NCBI GenBank assembly: GCA_023441105.1
Contig: JAEZQX010000395.1
Location: 1-15,635, forward strand
Direction of reading: 5' to 3'
DNA from: Pseudomonadota bacterium
GTDB lineage: Bacteria > Pseudomonadota > Gammaproteobacteria > Burkholderiales > Burkholderiaceae
DNA length: 15,635 nt
A model generated the notes under the pieces. It saw only the letters and a list, made by a program, of their open reading frames with translations, was not told the origin of the DNA and made no database searches. Below, piece by piece: positions 1 through 6,672 of this stretch. A program made the translations under genes and the position numbers. The stretch's first letter is position 1. The number at the start of each line of letters is the position of its first letter.

Positions 1-9
1 TATACGCCG

Positions 10-1566
10 ATGGATTTCAGCACCCTCTCCGACGCGGTTGCGCGACACGCGTGGCGCGAGCCGGATTCGATCGCCCTGCGCCAGGATGGCGCGGCCGTGT
101 CGTACGCGCAGCTGCAGCGGCTCGCCAACCGCGCCGCTTCCGGCCTTGCCCGCCAGGGCGTCGCCGCCGGCGACCTCGTCGCCGTGCAGTTGCCCAACAG
201 CCTGCCCTTCGTGGTCGCGCTACTCGCGGCCGGCGCGCTCGGCGCCGGCGTCCAGATGCTCCACATGCCGTACCGGCGCGCCGAGCTCGCGACGCTGCTG
301 CGACACGGCGGCGCCCGGGTGTTCGTCGGCCTGGCGCGCTTCAAGGACGAAGCGCCGCTCGCCACGGTGGCCGCCCTGCAGCCGGGAATGCTGCTGGTCG
401 CCGCCGACGCCGCGGCCGACGACCCTGCCCTGCCCGCAGGCGCCCGCGCCTGGCAGGCGCTGCTCGACGCCGGCGACGCGGATGCCGTCTTCGCTGCAGT
501 CGATCCCGGCTCGCGCTACGTCCTGCTGCACACCTCGGGCACGACTGCCGAGCCGAAAGGCGTGCCGGTCTCGCATCGCCAGTTCCTCGGCAACGCCGGC
601 GCATCGATCGGACCGCTGCAGGTCCGGCGCGGCGACGTCCTGCTGCCGGCGGCGCCGATGACCCACCTCTACGGCCTGTTCGTGCTCGAAATGGCGCTGC
701 TGGCCGGTGCCGCCGTCGCGCTGCTGCCCGCCTTCAGTCCGGATGCCCTGCTTGCCACCCTGCAGCGCGACGCGGTCACCGCAGTCTTCGCCGGACCGGC
801 GCATTTCCGGCCGCTGCTGGACCTGCCCGCCGAGCGCACCGCCGATGGGCTGCAGGCGCTGCGCCTGGTGTGCTTGTCCGGCACTGCGGTGGCGCCGGCG
901 CTCGCCGAAGCGGTCGAGGCGCGCCTGCCCCGTGGCAAGGTCATCCAGTTGTGGGGCATGAGCGAGTTGCAGGCCGGCTCGTACGGTCGCCCGGACGATC
1001 TGGCGGAGCTGCGCCACCATACTGCCGGCCGGCCCAGCCCGGGGACGCAACTGCGCGTCGTCGGCGACGACGGCATGCCCGCGAGCGGATCGGGTCGGCT
1101 GCAGATGCGCGGGCCGTCGCTCTTCGATGGCTACCTGGACAATCCCGCCGCCACCGCCGCCGCCTTCCAGGACGGCTGGTTCGACACCGGCGACCTGGCC
1201 TGCCTGCGCGACGACGGCGCGCTGGTCCTCACCGGCCGGGTCAAGGAGATCATCAACCGCGGCGGCGTGAAGTTCAATCCGCTCGACATCGAGGCGTTGA
1301 TCGACCGCCTGCCCGGCGTCGTGCGCAGCGCCGTCGTGCCGATGCCCGATCCGGTGCTCGGCGAGAAGGCCTGCGTCTTCGTCGAGGCGCAGGCGCCGGT
1401 CAGCCTGGCGCAGGTGACGGCGGCTCTCGACGCGGCGGGGGTTGCCCGCTACAAGTGGCCGGAGCGGCTGGAGATGGTGGAACAGATGCCGATGACGCCG
1501 ACGCAGAAGGTCATGCGCGGCCGGCTCGCGGCCCTGCTGCGACAACGGGAAGAGGAAGACAGATGA
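10..1566 (+). CDS. AMP-forming acyl-CoA synthetase / acid-CoA ligase (ANL superfamily)
   Basis: 518-residue adenylate-forming enzyme, expected to activate a carboxylic acid with ATP and transfer it to CoA. The full set of ANL motifs is visible. A3 (TSGTTAEPKG) is near residues 175-184. A5 is the variant WGMSEL at 315-320. A7 (FDTGD) is at 391-395. The A8 hinge (GRVKEIINRGG) is at 409-419. The A10 lysine is K500 in PTQKVMR. The length is normal for the family and there is no fused carrier domain. The ATG at 10 is the first possible start in the window and gives a normal N-terminus; the promoter lies outside. The gene overlaps the next one by ATGA, so the two are probably translated together. 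With the glutathione transferase behind it and a dioxygenase nearby, an aromatic or aryl-alkyl acid is a plausible substrate, but this is inference. An acyl-ACP or other ligase cannot be excluded. Confidence 0.9.
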   Translation: MDFSTLSDAVARHAWREPDSIALRQDGAAVSYAQLQRLANRAASGLARQGVAAGDLVAVQLPNSLPFVVALLAAGALGAGVQMLHMPYRRAELATLLRHGGARVFVGLARFKDEAPLATVAALQPGMLLVAADAAADDPALPAGARAWQALLDAGDADAVFAAVDPGSRYVLLHTSGTTAEPKGVPVSHRQFLGNAGASIGPLQVRRGDVLLPAAPMTHLYGLFVLEMALLAGAAVALLPAFSPDALLATLQRDAVTAVFAGPAHFRPLLDLPAERTADGLQALRLVCLSGTAVAPALAEAVEARLPRGKVIQLWGMSELQAGSYGRPDDLAELRHHTAGRPSPGTQLRVVGDDGMPASGSGRLQMRGPSLFDGYLDNPAATAAAFQDGWFDTGDLACLRDDGALVLTGRVKEIINRGGVKFNPLDIEALIDRLPGVVRSAVVPMPDPVLGEKACVFVEAQAPVSLAQVTAALDAAGVARYKWPERLEMVEQMPMTPTQKVMRGRLAALLRQREEEDR

Positions 1567-2249
1567 TCGAGATGTGGGAACTCGTCGGCGAAAACGACCG
1601 GCGCTACAGCAATTTCTCCTGGCGCACGCGCATGGCGTTGCGGCACAAGCAGCTCGCGGTCACGTACCGGCCGATCCTGCTGACCGACAAGCAGAGCATC
1701 GCCTTCTCGGGCGGCACCACGGTGCCGGTGATCCGCGACGGCGACACCGTGGTGCGCGACTCGTGGGCCATCGCCGAACATCTCGAGGCCACTTATCCGG
1801 ACCAGCCGTCGCTGTTCGGTGGCGAGACCGGCAAGGCGCTGGCCCGCCTCGCCAACAACTGGGTGGACCGCACCGTCCTCGCGGCGGCCTTCCCGCTGCT
1901 TGCGATCGACGCCCTGGCGGTCCAGGACGAAGCCGATCGGCCGTATTTCGCCGGCCTGATCGAGCGGCTCTGCCGCGCGACGCCGGCCGAGCTGCGCGAG
2001 CAGCAGCCGCGCCAGGCCAAGCGCTTGGCGACGACGGTCGATCCGGCGCGCGCCACGCTCAAGCGCCAGCCGTTCCTGAGCGGCGCGGCCCCCGCCTATG
2101 CCGACTACGCGCTCTTCTCCATCTATCAATGGGCCAGGATCGTCTCGCCGCTGGACCTGCTGGCCGACGACCCGGTGATGCACGCCTGGTTCGAGAAGCT
2201 CCTCGACCTCGACGACGGCTTCGCCCGCTCGGCGCCGGCCTTGCGCTGA
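1563..2249 (+). CDS. Glutathione S-transferase, LigE/beta-etherase-like
   Basis: 228-residue cytosolic GST. The thioredoxin-like N-terminal domain has the cis-proline VPVI motif at 54-57 and the glutathione-contacting D66-S67 (RDSWAIAEHL). The helical C-terminal domain carries an ADYALF segment near 180. The segment FSWRTRMALRHK (18-29) and the run from DSW to YPDQPSLF, with NNW near 98-100, closely resemble LigE/LigP-type beta-aryl etherases as I recall them. There the active-site region has Ser (here S16 or S19) rather than the Tyr of classical GSTs. Those enzymes cleave lignin-type ether bonds with glutathione. The ATG overlaps the ligase stop (ATGA), and a strong Shine-Dalgarno run (GGAAGAGGAAG) sits inside the ligase end. 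Membership in the GST fold is secure. The etherase assignment is inference from motif likeness, and maleylacetoacetate-isomerase or dehalogenase-type roles remain possible. Confidence 0.88.
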   Translation: MIEMWELVGENDRRYSNFSWRTRMALRHKQLAVTYRPILLTDKQSIAFSGGTTVPVIRDGDTVVRDSWAIAEHLEATYPDQPSLFGGETGKALARLANNWVDRTVLAAAFPLLAIDALAVQDEADRPYFAGLIERLCRATPAELREQQPRQAKRLATTVDPARATLKRQPFLSGAAPAYADYALFSIYQWARIVSPLDLLADDPVMHAWFEKLLDLDDGFARSAPALR

Positions 2250-2251
2250 CC

Positions 2252-2274
2252 GGGGCCGGCCCCCCGTGCCGGGG
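2252..2274. terminator. GC-rich hairpins between convergent genes, possible terminator
   Basis: The 27-nt gap between the convergent GST gene and the ABC binding-protein gene holds a perfect 12-nt palindrome (GGGGCCGGCCCC, 2252-2263). It also holds a hairpin CCCCG-TGC-CGGGG at 2262-2274. Neither is followed by a T-run on either strand, so this is not a canonical intrinsic terminator. It could still stall polymerase from both sides. Confidence 0.35.
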
Positions 2275-2276
2275 CG

Positions 2277-3494
2277 TCAATCCTTCATCTTGCAGTCCTG
2301 CACGTAGGCATCGCCGTGCATCTTGAGCAGCGGCTCGCCGAGGGTCTTGTTGATCAGGCGGCCCTTGGCATCCTTGGTGACCACGCGCAGGTAGTAGTTC
2401 TGGATCGGGAACTGGTTGACGTTGAACTTCAGGTCGCCACGCACCGACTTGAAGTTGGCCTTCTGCAGCGCCCGGCGCAGCGCCTTCTTGTCGGTCAGGT
2501 TGCCTTTGACGTCGCGCACCGCCGCGTCGATCATCAGCGCGGTGTCGTAGCCCTGGGCGGCGAACACCGACGGCAGCCGGCCGTACTCCTTTTCGAAGGC
2601 GGCGACGAACTTGCGGTTGGCATCGTTGTCGAGGTCCATCGCCCAGTGGGCGGTGTCGAAGATGCCGGCCATGGCGTCGCCCACCGGCCGGATCACGTCC
2701 TGGTCGGAGCCGAAGCCGGGGGTCAGCAGCTGGGTGTCCTTGGACAGCCCGGCCCCGACGAACTGCTTGATGAAGTTGATGCCCATGCCGCCGGGCAGGA
2801 AGATGTACAGCACCTCCGGCTTGGCGGCACGGATGGCGGCGATCTCCGCGGCGTAGTCGAGCTGGCCCAGGTTGGTGTAGACCTCGTTGACCACCGTGCC
2901 CTTGTACATGCGCTTGAAGCCGGCCAGCGAATCCTTGCCCGCCTGGTAGTTGGGCGCCAGGAGGTAGACGTTCTTGAAGCCCTTGTTGGTGGCGTACTGG
3001 CCGGCAGCCTCGTGATAGGCGTCGTTCGGCCAGGCGGAAGCGAAGAAATAAGGGTTGCAGCTCTTGCCGGCCAGCGGCGACGGCGCGGCGTTCGGGCTGA
3101 TGTAGATGGTCTCGCTGCGAAAGGCCTCCTGGATGCCGGCCATCAGCACGTTGGAGAACACGACGCCGGTGAGGAAGTCGACCTTGTCGCGCTTGACGTT
3201 CTTCTCGAACAGCTGCTTGCCGACGTCCGGCTTGAACTGGTCGTCGCTGATCAGCACCTCCGCCGGCAGGCCGCCGAGCTTGCCGCCGTTCATCTTCACC
3301 GCCAGCATGAAGGCGTCGCGGATGTCCACCCCGAGGCTCGCGGACGGACCCGACAAGGTGCTGACGAAGCCCACCTTGACCGCGTCGGCCGCCGTTGCCG
3401 GCTGCATCAGGCCCAGTGCGCCCAGCAGCGCCGCCGCGACTGCCGCCTTCGGCAACAGCTGGTTCCTGGCTTCGTTCCGCATGTCCTTACGCAT
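2277..3494 (-). CDS. Periplasmic ABC substrate-binding protein, LivK/branched-chain amino acid type
   Basis: 405-residue secreted binding protein of the Leu/Ile/Val-binding (type I periplasmic) family. The N-terminus has a basic stretch, a hydrophobic core (AAVAAALLGALGL) and a likely cut after ATA at residue 35. The mature start VKVGFVSTLSGPSASLG is the usual first strand and ligand-binding loop. The Cys pair of the family lies in the second half. The GTG/ATG choice is settled by GGGGAG seven bases before the ATG at 3494; an inner ATG (3482) lacks proper spacing. No permease or ATPase genes are adjacent, so it must use transporter parts encoded elsewhere. It lies 94 nt behind the dioxygenase beta gene on the same strand. 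In betaproteobacteria such proteins next to aromatic catabolic genes often bind aromatic acids, so the dioxygenase substrate is a reasonable ligand guess (inference). Confidence 0.88.
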   Translation of the reverse strand: MRKDMRNEARNQLLPKAAVAAALLGALGLMQPATAADAVKVGFVSTLSGPSASLGVDIRDAFMLAVKMNGGKLGGLPAEVLISDDQFKPDVGKQLFEKNVKRDKVDFLTGVVFSNVLMAGIQEAFRSETIYISPNAAPSPLAGKSCNPYFFASAWPNDAYHEAAGQYATNKGFKNVYLLAPNYQAGKDSLAGFKRMYKGTVVNEVYTNLGQLDYAAEIAAIRAAKPEVLYIFLPGGMGINFIKQFVGAGLSKDTQLLTPGFGSDQDVIRPVGDAMAGIFDTAHWAMDLDNDANRKFVAAFEKEYGRLPSVFAAQGYDTALMIDAAVRDVKGNLTDKKALRRALQKANFKSVRGDLKFNVNQFPIQNYYLRVVTKDAKGRLINKTLGEPLLKMHGDAYVQDCKMKD

Positions 3495-3588
3495 GGCTCA
3501 GCTCCCCGATGAGTATTTTTCGTGCCGCCGATTATGCCGCCGCGGCGTTCGCGCGCAAGCGGCGTTTCCCCGACCCGTCCCGCCGCGC

Positions 3589-4260
3589 TCAGACCCAGGC
3601 CTGCAGCACGTACTCGTAGGCCGCCTGGGCATTCATCATGTCCACCCGCTGCAGCCGGATGCGCAGGCCATCGGCCGTGCGGACCAGCTGGTGCCGGTAG
3701 GTGCCGCCGAAATGCCGGACTTCATCGCGGCGCATCTCCATCATCTGGAAGCGCGAGTAGACCGTGAGCGACTGCAGGCCGTCGCCGCCGCCGGTGGCCT
3801 CGGGAGCGGCGACCGACTCGATCACCAGGTTCGACACCAGGTGGTTCGTGCCCCACAGCGCCGCCTGCGACCAGGCATTGGGATGATTGAGCCGGCCCAT
3901 GCGGATCTCCATCATCAGCTTGTCCTCGGCAAAGATGGATGGCTCCGACAGCCAGTCGTTCTGGCTCGGCTGCACCGGCATCCAGTAGATGCCGTCGTCG
4001 GTGAACAGGTCGATCCACTCCTGCCAGCGGCGCGCGTCGAGCAGCGCCGCCTGCCGGTACAGCAGGTCCTCGACCTCCTCGCGCAGCCGCCCGTTGGTCC
4101 CGGCGGCGAGCGGCACCGAAGGCCGCGGCACATACATCGTCGGCAGCTCCGCCCCGCGTCCGCGGTGGTTCGGGGCGATCGAGTCGGCGCCGGTCAGCGA
4201 TTCGACCGCCTCGATCACCACGCTCTTGCCCAGCGCCTGCTCCACGTGTTTTCGTTCCAT
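3589..4260 (-). CDS. Ring-hydroxylating dioxygenase, small (beta) subunit
   Basis: 223-residue beta subunit of a Rieske non-heme iron dioxygenase, an NTF2/scytalone-dehydratase-like fold that packs under the catalytic alpha subunits. The family core begins near residue 57 (EVEDLLYRQAALLDARRWQEW) and runs through DLFTDDGIYWMPV, an Arg-rich central part and the closing YRHQLVRT and LRIRLQRVDMMNA segments. The ATG at 4260 lies 14 nt after the alpha stop and has GGAG nine bases upstream. This start gives about 55 residues before the core, more than usual. An inner ATG at 4137 (MYVPRPS) also has GGAG eight bases upstream and would give a standard-sized protein of 182 residues. The gene is certainly coupled to the alpha gene; the exact start is less certain. 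Confidence 0.9.
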   Translation of the reverse strand: MERKHVEQALGKSVVIEAVESLTGADSIAPNHRGRGAELPTMYVPRPSVPLAAGTNGRLREEVEDLLYRQAALLDARRWQEWIDLFTDDGIYWMPVQPSQNDWLSEPSIFAEDKLMMEIRMGRLNHPNAWSQAALWGTNHLVSNLVIESVAAPEATGGGDGLQSLTVYSRFQMMEMRRDEVRHFGGTYRHQLVRTADGLRIRLQRVDMMNAQAAYEYVLQAWV

Positions 4261-4274
4261 GTCCAAACTCCGTC

Positions 4275-5567
4275 TCAGGCCGCTGAGAGATATTCGCGCC
4301 AGGCGCGGAACTGGTTGCGCATCACGACTTCGGAAGTGCCGTTGTTCGAATAGAGCACGCCGTCCTTCTCGGTGTCGCCGCCCATGTTGCGGTGAAAGCT
4401 CACCCAGTCGCCGCCGCGTGACTGCAACCCGTTCTGGCCGCGCGTCCAGTTCTCCAGGTCGTCGGCGTTGACCATCGTGGCCGGCGAATTGACGAGGTTG
4501 AAGTACCACAGCGAGCGCCGGTAGATCGCCTCCGGCACGCCCTTGAGGCGGAAGTGCCAGATCTCCGACAGGGTGCGGTCTGCCGAGATCGGCCGCAGGC
4601 AGCGCAGCTGCTGCAGCGGCGACTGCACCGACAGGTACGGGTAAACCAGCACGTGGTGGATGCTGCGCGACAGGTACTCCTCGGCCTGCTGCTCGCCGTA
4701 GGCCTGCTTGAGCAACGCCTCGTGCTCGAGCGTGTCGGGATCGGTCGGGCGCAGACCCATGTAGGCCTGCAGGATTCCGTGGCCGCGCGGCAGGTTGATG
4801 GTCTGCACCGAATCCCACTGCGAGAAGCTCGACGCGAAGCTCGACAGGTAGTGCAGATAGAGCGGCGCCTTGCCCTCCTTCTCCTTGACCCGCTGCTCGA
4901 CCCGCCGGGCCGGCACGCCGGTGGACTGGTGGGTGACCGAGGGATGCAGCGCGTCGAGCTGGTTCTCCATGAAGAACTTCCAGTTGGACCGCTGGATGAC
5001 CCGATGGCAGACCGGCACCACCTCCACTTCGCCCACCGGCGAGCGATCGCACATGTCGTCGAACGCCACCTTGGCGTCGCCGAGGAATTCCAGCAGGCTC
5101 GGTCCCTCCGGGTCCAGGCTGGCGAACACGAAGCCGCGGTAGCTGTCGACGCGAGCCGCCGCCTTCATGCTGCAGTCGGGATTGTCGGTGTTCAGGCGCG
5201 TGCCGTCATAGCCCTGCTTGAGGGGGATCGCCCGCACCCGGCCGTCGAGGTTGAAGCTCCAGGCGTGGTACGAGCAGACGAAGGCGTTGCCGGTGTTGCC
5301 CTTCTGGTTGCCGCACACCTGCACCCCGCGGTGCGGGCAGCGGTTGTAGAGCACGTGGATGCCGTTGTCGCGGTTGCGCACCATCAGCATCGGCTGGCGC
5401 CCGATGGTGACGGCGTGGTAGTCGCCCGGATTGGGCACCTGCGAGACATGCCCGCAGTAGATCCAGATGCGCTCGAAGATCGTGCGCATCTCGAGCTCGA
5501 AGATTTCCGGATCGGTGTAGCACCGGCGATGCACGCGGTCGGGTTCAACCAGTTGATCGAGATCCAT
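4275..5567 (-). CDS. Ring-hydroxylating dioxygenase, large (alpha) catalytic subunit
   Basis: 430-residue Rieske dioxygenase alpha subunit, which adds O2 to an aromatic ring as a cis-diol or hydroxylates it. The Rieske [2Fe-2S] ligands are C77-P-H79 and C98-S-Y-H101. The bridging and mononuclear-iron site is in the NWKFFMEN segment, with D205, H208 and H213; the third iron ligand is probably D369 or D370 in NADDLENW. Length is normal. I place the start at 5567 (MDLDQLVEPD), preceded by AGAGGCAGGAG. An upstream in-frame start at 5618 would add 17 unconserved residues. The beta gene follows 14 nt later, and a LysR gene diverges upstream. No ferredoxin or reductase gene is in the window. The motifs do not fix the substrate; a benzoate/anthranilate/terephthalate/salicylate-type acid is likely because a ligase and an acid-type binding protein lie nearby (inference). 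Confidence 0.95.
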   Translation of the reverse strand: MDLDQLVEPDRVHRRCYTDPEIFELEMRTIFERIWIYCGHVSQVPNPGDYHAVTIGRQPMLMVRNRDNGIHVLYNRCPHRGVQVCGNQKGNTGNAFVCSYHAWSFNLDGRVRAIPLKQGYDGTRLNTDNPDCSMKAAARVDSYRGFVFASLDPEGPSLLEFLGDAKVAFDDMCDRSPVGEVEVVPVCHRVIQRSNWKFFMENQLDALHPSVTHQSTGVPARRVEQRVKEKEGKAPLYLHYLSSFASSFSQWDSVQTINLPRGHGILQAYMGLRPTDPDTLEHEALLKQAYGEQQAEEYLSRSIHHVLVYPYLSVQSPLQQLRCLRPISADRTLSEIWHFRLKGVPEAIYRRSLWYFNLVNSPATMVNADDLENWTRGQNGLQSRGGDWVSFHRNMGGDTEKDGVLYSNNGTSEVVMRNQFRAWREYLSAA

Positions 5568-5696
5568 TGCTCCTGCCTCTGACGGGTGGTGGATCGGCGT
5601 CCGCGGGTGACGCCGCAACGATCGACTGTAGACCAGCGGCCGAGCGCTGACCAGTACTTGGCGACGGCATCCGGGAATCCGCTAACTGCCTTTTCC

Positions 5697-5711
5697 ATAA
5701 CCGTCGGTTAT
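5697..5711. promoter_or_regulatory. Perfect inverted repeat, candidate LysR-regulator operator
   Basis: ATAACC-GTC-GGTTAT is a perfect dyad with 6-bp arms. Its core 5698-5710 fits the LysR-family T-N11-A box. It lies in the 154-nt divergent gap between the dioxygenase alpha gene and the lysR gene, ending 10 nt before the lysR start. That position suits autorepression of lysR plus control of the divergent dioxygenase operon. A TATAGA hexamer (5709-5714) overlaps its right arm. I could not settle -35/-10 pairs for either gene. Confidence 0.6.
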
Positions 5712-5721
5712 AGACTGCGGC

Positions 5722-6618
5722 ATGGATTACCGCCACATCCTCCACCTCGCCACCGCCGCGCGCAGCGGCAGCCTGACGGCGGCCGCGGCGGAGCTCGGCA
5801 TCTCGCAGCCGGCCCTCTCCAAGAGCATCGGGGCGTTCGAGCGGGCCGTCGGCGTGCCGCTCCTGGAGCGCGGCCGCTTCGGCGTGCGCCCCACCCGCTA
5901 CGGCGAAGCGGTGATCGCGCGCGGCAGCGTCATCGAGGCCGAGATCCGCGGCGTCGCCGCCGAGATTGCCGCCATGCGCCGGACCGCGCATGTCCGGGTG
6001 ACCATCGGCTGCGGCCCGTCCGAAGCTACCCGGCTGCTGCCGCAGACGCTGGCCGCGATGCGGCGCAGCCATCCCGAGATGCGGGTCACCGTCCTCTACG
6101 GCCTCAACGAAACGCTGATGCCGATGGTCAAGAAAGGCGAGATCGAATTCGCCCTCTCGTCGGTGCCGCGGACGGCCTCGGATCCGGACCTTGCCCACCA
6201 GGTACTGCACGCCGATTCGGCGGCGGTGATCGCCAGGCCTGACCATCCGCTCGCCCAGCGCCGGCATCTGGTGCCGGCGGACCTGCTCGGCCAGCGCTGG
6301 GTGCTCGCCCGCCGCCGCGAGCTCGAGCGGCGCGCGCTCGACGAGCTGTTCCTCGATGCCGGCTTCAAGCCGGTGGAGGCGGAGATCGAGACCACCTCCT
6401 CGGTGCTGCTGAAGACGCTGGTGATGCAGGGCGAGTACCTGAGCTTCCTGCCGCGGGAGCTGATCCACTGGGAGGAGCAGGCCGGGCAGCTGACCGTGCT
6501 GGCAGTGGACGCCCCACCCTGGGAGCGGCTGGTCGGCATCACCGCCCGGCGCCGCGGCACGCTGACCAGCGCCGCCAAGACGCTGGTCAAGGCGTTGAAG
6601 GAGCAGTGCGCGCGCTGA
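5722..6618 (+). CDS. LysR-family transcriptional regulator
   Basis: 298-residue LysR-type regulator. The winged HTH spans about residues 1-60, with the recognition region LTAAAAELGISQPALSKSI near 17-35 followed by PLLERG. The periplasmic-binding-protein-like effector domain runs from about 90 (VRVTIGCGPSEATRLLP) to the end. It is divergent from the dioxygenase operon and is therefore its likely activator, responding to an aromatic substrate or intermediate. The ATG at 5722 puts the HTH at the usual distance from the N-terminus. There is no Shine-Dalgarno sequence (upstream is TATAGACTGCGGC), so initiation may be from a very short or leaderless transcript. The perfect dyad just upstream suggests autoregulation. 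The effector is not readable from the sequence. Confidence 0.93.
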   Translation: MDYRHILHLATAARSGSLTAAAAELGISQPALSKSIGAFERAVGVPLLERGRFGVRPTRYGEAVIARGSVIEAEIRGVAAEIAAMRRTAHVRVTIGCGPSEATRLLPQTLAAMRRSHPEMRVTVLYGLNETLMPMVKKGEIEFALSSVPRTASDPDLAHQVLHADSAAVIARPDHPLAQRRHLVPADLLGQRWVLARRRELERRALDELFLDAGFKPVEAEIETTSSVLLKTLVMQGEYLSFLPRELIHWEEQAGQLTVLAVDAPPWERLVGITARRRGTLTSAAKTLVKALKEQCAR

Positions 6619-6623
6619 GCCGC

Positions 6624-6654
6624 GCAGCCGGCGCCGGCGGGCGCCGGCCGCTGC
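6624..6654. terminator. Large GC-rich hairpin between convergent lysR and enolase-like genes
   Basis: GCAGC and CCGGCGCC pair with GGCGCCGG and GCTGC around a short loop, with a small bulge on the right arm. The structure fills most of the 54-nt convergent gap. On the plus strand it is followed by AAAAG, not T's; on the minus strand the TTTT precedes it. It is a stable barrier but not a textbook intrinsic terminator, and may act for both genes. Confidence 0.4.
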
Positions 6655-6672
6655 AAAAGACCAGGACGCCGC

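Noticed and set aside
51..1562. Long open frame upstream of and continuous with the GST gene
   Set aside because: It is the +2 frame of the ligase gene, giving an Arg/Ala-rich translation without domains. The GST begins at the ATG at 1563 with its own ribosome-binding site.
2316..3512. 398-codon plus-strand frame opposite the ABC binding protein
   Set aside because: Low-complexity antisense translation rich in Val, His, Gln, Arg and Gly. The opposite strand carries a complete signal peptide and a recognisable binding-protein domain.
3495..3588. Direct repeat GCGGCGTT and a possible promoter in the gap before the ABC binding-protein gene
   Set aside because: The repeat is short and GC-rich, as expected by chance here, and no convincing -35/-10 pair was seen.
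5568..5696. Promoter of the dioxygenase operon
   Set aside because: TATAAC-like and TTG-like hexamers exist, but no pair has good spacing and matches, so I do not call one.
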